DNA of 64,000 nucleotides, taken from Flavobacteriales bacterium UBA5081. Its GTDB lineage: Bacteria; Bacteroidota; Bacteroidia; Flavobacteriales_E; Vicingaceae. This document shows positions 60,974 to 64,000 of this stretch, piece after piece. The notes beneath the pieces are model-generated. The model made no database searches, was not told the DNA's origin, and was given only the letters and a program-made list of their open reading frames with translations. A program made the position numbers and the translations under genes. The DNA lies in NCBI GenBank assembly GCA_002415785.1, contig DIAJ01000033.1:191180-255179 (forward strand), given 5' to 3'. How positions within the stretch are numbered: position 1 is the first letter of the stretch; the number at the start of each line of letters is the position of its first letter.

Positions 60974-63514
60974 ATGAAAAAACACATTCTACTTATTAGC
61001 ATTTTCTTTTGTTTTTCTCAAGCATTTAGTCAATTCACTTATGAGCGCTATGATTCAGCCCAAGTAACAGTAAATGGCAAAACGCTAAAATTTCCTTTTG
61101 TGGGCGGAATGAATGCTCCTCAGTTTAGTGAAATTGACTTGAACCTCGATGGAACAATGGACTTGTTAGTCTTTGACCGTAGCGGTGATCGAGTGTTAAC
61201 TTTCATCAATGAAGGAATTCAAGATTCAGTGAGTTACATTTACAAGCCGGAGTATGAATCTAAGATTCCTTTTGCAAGAGATTTTTTATTAGCAATTGAT
61301 TACAACTGCGATGGTAAGAACGATTTGTTTAGTCGTTTTTACAATGAAATTATTGTTTATGAGAACACTTCAACCTCCTCAACCGGACTAAGTTTTTCTT
61401 CAATTATTCGACTAACAACTGACTATGACCCTTTCGATGGCGTTCCGTCACCAAGCGGCATCTATATATTAAGCCCCAATTTGCCCGGTATTGGAGATGT
61501 AGACAATGATGGTGATATTGATATAATGGTTCCTGATCAATTTGGACAAATGTTTAATTACCATAAAAATATGTCAGTTGAAACAAGTTCTAGCTGTGGC
61601 TTAGATTTTGAAAGACGTGCAAGATGCTGGGGCGACATCACAGAGTCTAATTTAAATGCGACTCTATACCTTGATTCTTGTCGCCAAGCTGACTTTCCAA
61701 ACTCTGAGCTTTCGGTAAAGAATTTAAGTTTTGATGAAAATTTAAGCACCAATAAAAATGGATCAAAACATGGAAATGCATCAATAACACTTTATGATTT
61801 AGATCAAAATGGAAGTATGGATATGCTTTTAGGTGATGATGGTTCATCAAGGGTCTCTGCACTTTTTAACGACGATTCTACTTCACCACACACTAACTCT
61901 CACATTTTTCGCTACGATACCTTATATCCTAACTTCGATCAAAGTATCGACTTGAAACTTTTTCCGGCAACTTATTTTTTAGATGTGAATAATGACTCCA
62001 TCGAAGATATGATAGTTGCCACCAACAGTACAAGTAGAATCGCCAATGAATTTTCTAAAAGCAGAAACAACATTCACTTTTATAAAGGAACAGGAAACCC
62101 TAATGCGCCTTTTACTTTTAAAAGAACTGATTTCCTCAACAGAGACTTTTTGGATTTTGGTTTAAGAAGTGCTCCTGTCTTTTTTGATTACAATAATGAT
62201 GGAAAAGTTGACCTTTTAGTTGGGAATGAAGGTTATGTTGATAGCACGGGAAATCCGGTTGCGCAATTAGTTTTATTTGAAAACACCGGTTCAACAAATT
62301 TCCCTGATTACCAACTTGTAGATGAAAATTACGCTAACCTTAGTTCTATTCCATTAAACATCTCTGCCAACAAACCGACAACAGGCTTAATTCCGGCCAT
62401 GTATGACTTGGATAATGATGGTGACCAAGATTTAATTATTGGTGATTACTACGGCAGATTACATTATTTTAAAGACACTTCATCGACTAATCAAAATGCC
62501 GCATTCGCTCTTGAAGCAGCTGCTTTCAATAAAATAAATGTCTACACTGAGGCAGCTCCAACACTTGCTGATGTTAATGGGGATTCATTGGCCGATTTAG
62601 TGGTTGGAAATGGTAGTGGCAGATTAGAGCTCCACCTCAATCTAGGAAGCTTAGCAAATCCTATTTTTGGATTAGCTGTTCAATCGATAGAATGGCAATC
62701 GGGCAGTACAGTTCGTTATACACTTAGAAACAACAATGCGAAGCTGAATATATTACAAGTAGGTCAAACCATCAGGGTAAATGAACCACTAAACCTTAAC
62801 AATGGAGTTCCACAAACTATATCAGCGATAAATAGCGCTCAAAACTATATCGAATGTTCTCACCCTTTTAGAACAGATGCAATGGATGATGAGTTTAACA
62901 GTACAGGAGTTATTGACTATTCAATAAAGGACTTTGGAGGAATCAACTTAGCCCTAACTTATATGTACAGTGCAGCTGCAGTTCCTTATATTAAAAATGA
63001 TAGCGGTACACCTTATATGCTTTTAGCTACCGGTGACGGTGAAGTTCATTTATATGACAGTATTGCAAACAACCTGGATGGGAACTTTCATTTAGCGGAT
63101 ACAAACTATTTAGATGTTCAAAATATTGGTAAGAAACTAACCATTTCCGGAGCTGACTTTAACAACGATGGTAAAATCGACCTTGTTGTGGGTAATCAAA
63201 ATGGAGGAATTAACCTTTTTGCTGCTAAGTTTGGCGTTGGATTGAGTGAAAGTAATGCATCAGTAAATAATAAGTCATCGCTTTTTAAACTTTATCCTAA
63301 CCCATCAAATGGTGAATTCACTATTGAGCTATTTAATAAGAGTGAAGAAAATCTTCTGAGAATTTATTCAATTAAAGGTCAGCTAATCAAAGAGCAATTA
63401 ATCGTTAAGAATAGAGTGACATACAATGGAAATGAACTTCCAAATGGAATTTACTTTATTGAGCTGAGTAACTCGAAAGGCAGGTCGGTAGAAAAACTTG
63501 TTATACAGAGATAA
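60974..63514 (+). CDS. T9SS-secreted FG-GAP/VCBS repeat protein
   Basis: An 846-residue secreted protein. A signal peptide (MKKHILLISIFFCFSQAFSQ) leads to an FG-GAP/VCBS beta-propeller with seven visible Ca-binding loops, such as DLNLDGTMDLLVFD, DVDNDGDIDIMVPD, DLDQNGSMDMLLGD, DYNNDGKVDLLVGN, DLDNDGDQDLIIGD, DVNGDSLADLVVGN and DFNNDGKIDLVVGN. The last about 75 residues form a T9SS type A sorting domain (LYPNPSNGEFTIELFN to NGIYFIELSN). Such proteins are surface-attached and may bind or carry other domains; no enzyme motif is visible. A weak promoter with TTG and 19-bp spacing lies about 45 bp upstream. Confidence 0.93.
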   Translation: MKKHILLISIFFCFSQAFSQFTYERYDSAQVTVNGKTLKFPFVGGMNAPQFSEIDLNLDGTMDLLVFDRSGDRVLTFINEGIQDSVSYIYKPEYESKIPFARDFLLAIDYNCDGKNDLFSRFYNEIIVYENTSTSSTGLSFSSIIRLTTDYDPFDGVPSPSGIYILSPNLPGIGDVDNDGDIDIMVPDQFGQMFNYHKNMSVETSSSCGLDFERRARCWGDITESNLNATLYLDSCRQADFPNSELSVKNLSFDENLSTNKNGSKHGNASITLYDLDQNGSMDMLLGDDGSSRVSALFNDDSTSPHTNSHIFRYDTLYPNFDQSIDLKLFPATYFLDVNNDSIEDMIVATNSTSRIANEFSKSRNNIHFYKGTGNPNAPFTFKRTDFLNRDFLDFGLRSAPVFFDYNNDGKVDLLVGNEGYVDSTGNPVAQLVLFENTGSTNFPDYQLVDENYANLSSIPLNISANKPTTGLIPAMYDLDNDGDQDLIIGDYYGRLHYFKDTSSTNQNAAFALEAAAFNKINVYTEAAPTLADVNGDSLADLVVGNGSGRLELHLNLGSLANPIFGLAVQSIEWQSGSTVRYTLRNNNAKLNILQVGQTIRVNEPLNLNNGVPQTISAINSAQNYIECSHPFRTDAMDDEFNSTGVIDYSIKDFGGINLALTYMYSAAAVPYIKNDSGTPYMLLATGDGEVHLYDSIANNLDGNFHLADTNYLDVQNIGKKLTISGADFNNDGKIDLVVGNQNGGINLFAAKFGVGLSESNASVNNKSSLFKLYPNPSNGEFTIELFNKSEENLLRIYSIKGQLIKEQLIVKNRVTYNGNELPNGIYFIELSNSKGRSVEKLVIQR

Positions 63515-63516
63515 AT

Positions 63517-63548
63517 AAAAAAAAGCTCGCCGATCGGCGAGCTTTTTT
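63517..63548. terminator. Bidirectional terminator between the FG-GAP gene and malate dehydrogenase
   Basis: A perfect 30-bp palindrome (63519-63548) with arms of GCTCGCCGA flanked by A-runs and T-runs. It fits termination of both converging genes. Confidence 0.9.
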
Positions 63549-63566
63549 ATTTCAATTCATTTATCC

Positions 63567-64000
63567 TTAAAACAAATCCATATTATCTAAAACATCCATT
63601 ACAGAGCGAACAGATTTTGCAGAATCATTAAGCAATGCTTTTTCATCATCGTTTAAGTCGAGCTCAATAATTTTCTCAATACCGTTCTTACCTAAAACAA
63701 CCGGTACGCCTAAATAGATATTATCCATTCCGTATTCACCTTTTAATAGCGCACAAACCGGGAAAACCCTTTTTTGGTCGCGCACAATAGCTTCTACCAT
63801 TTGAGCTGCTGCTGCACCAGGTGCATACCAAGCTGAAGTTCCCATAAGGTTTACTAGTTCACCGCCACCTTTCTTTGTTCTTTCAACAATGGCGTCTAAT
63901 TTTTCTTCGTCGATTAGCTCAGTAACTGGAATACCTCCAACTGTAGTATAACGAGGTAGAGGAACCATAGTATCACCATGTCCACCCATTAATACTGCTT
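63567..64000 (-). CDS. mdh: Malate dehydrogenase (C-terminal part)
   Basis: The frame continues past the right edge; about 144 residues are visible. The sequence LMGGHGDTMVPLPRYTTVGG contains the catalytic histidine motif GGHGDTMVPL. GELVNLMGTSAWYAPGAAAA and AALLKGEYGMDNIYLGVPVV-like segments are typical of LDH-like NAD-dependent malate dehydrogenase, which interconverts malate and oxaloacetate in the TCA cycle. The stop is at 63567. The internal ATG at 63989 is a methionine inside the protein, not its start. Confidence 0.95.
   Translation of the reverse strand, partial: AVLMGGHGDTMVPLPRYTTVGGIPVTELIDEEKLDAIVERTKKGGGELVNLMGTSAWYAPGAAAAQMVEAIVRDQKRVFPVCALLKGEYGMDNIYLGVPVVLGKNGIEKIIELDLNDDEKALLNDSAKSVRSVMDVLDNMDLF

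Overview
The window reads as a low-GC chromosomal segment from a Bacteroidota bacterium, most likely order Flavobacteriales (Cryomorphaceae-like; this rank is inference). The evidence is two proteins with type IX secretion (T9SS) C-terminal sorting signals, a PorE-like OmpA protein, type III glutamine synthetase, fused SecDF, the families DUF4295, DUF3467 and DUF2851, the gene order tRNA-tuf-tRNA-Trp-secE-nusG-rplKAJL-rpoBC, and -7 promoter elements of the TAnnTTTG type. No rRNA, CRISPR array or prophage was seen.

Layout. 1-3056 (minus): bshC (cut by the window edge), rimO, ftsY, a DUF4295 gene and rpmG. 3057-7234 (plus): an AT-rich accessory stretch with a small membrane protein, a superinfection-immunity-like protein, a repeat-rich surface protein, a frameshifted gene and a thioredoxin-like protein. 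7231-9389 (minus): a winged-helix regulator paired with a membrane protein, then sucC. 9510-24173 (mostly plus): a LolD-type ATPase, a 2,014-residue T9SS repeat protein, a NamZ-like muramidase (minus), a LolE/FtsX-type permease, a cystathionine beta-synthase-like enzyme, a patatin with a C-terminal barrel and an AI-2E family permease. 24204-25018: a REP-associated tyrosine transposase (RAYT) with a 57-bp repeat present both inside the gene and upstream of it.

25145-40568 (minus) is the information-processing core, in transcription order rpsU, xerC, hpf, four tRNAs, tuf, tRNA-Trp, secE, nusG, rplK, rplA, rplJ, rplL, rpoB, rpoC, DUF3467. 40628-51828 (minus) holds an acyl-CoA dehydrogenase, apt, a membrane-anchored helix-hairpin-helix protein, a lipoprotein, a sodium:alanine symporter with an inserted lipoyl-like domain, a sugar-nucleotide reductase, and a purM-prfA-pyrF-DUF2851-PspC run. 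51895-60721 (minus) holds the PorE-like protein, glutamine synthetase III, a Ca/Na antiporter, tatA and secDF. 60974-63514 (plus) is a second T9SS protein with FG-GAP repeats, and 63567-64000 is the 3' end of malate dehydrogenase.

The most unusual items are the RAYT with a perfect 16-bp-arm palindrome embedded in its own reading frame, the symporter with an inserted lipoyl-like domain lacking the usual lysine, the accessory stretch where rpmB would be expected, a partial copy of the tRNA-Trp 3' end beside the intact tRNA, and a strong hairpin between rplL and rpoB. No complete, clearly new multi-gene system could be demonstrated from sequence alone.
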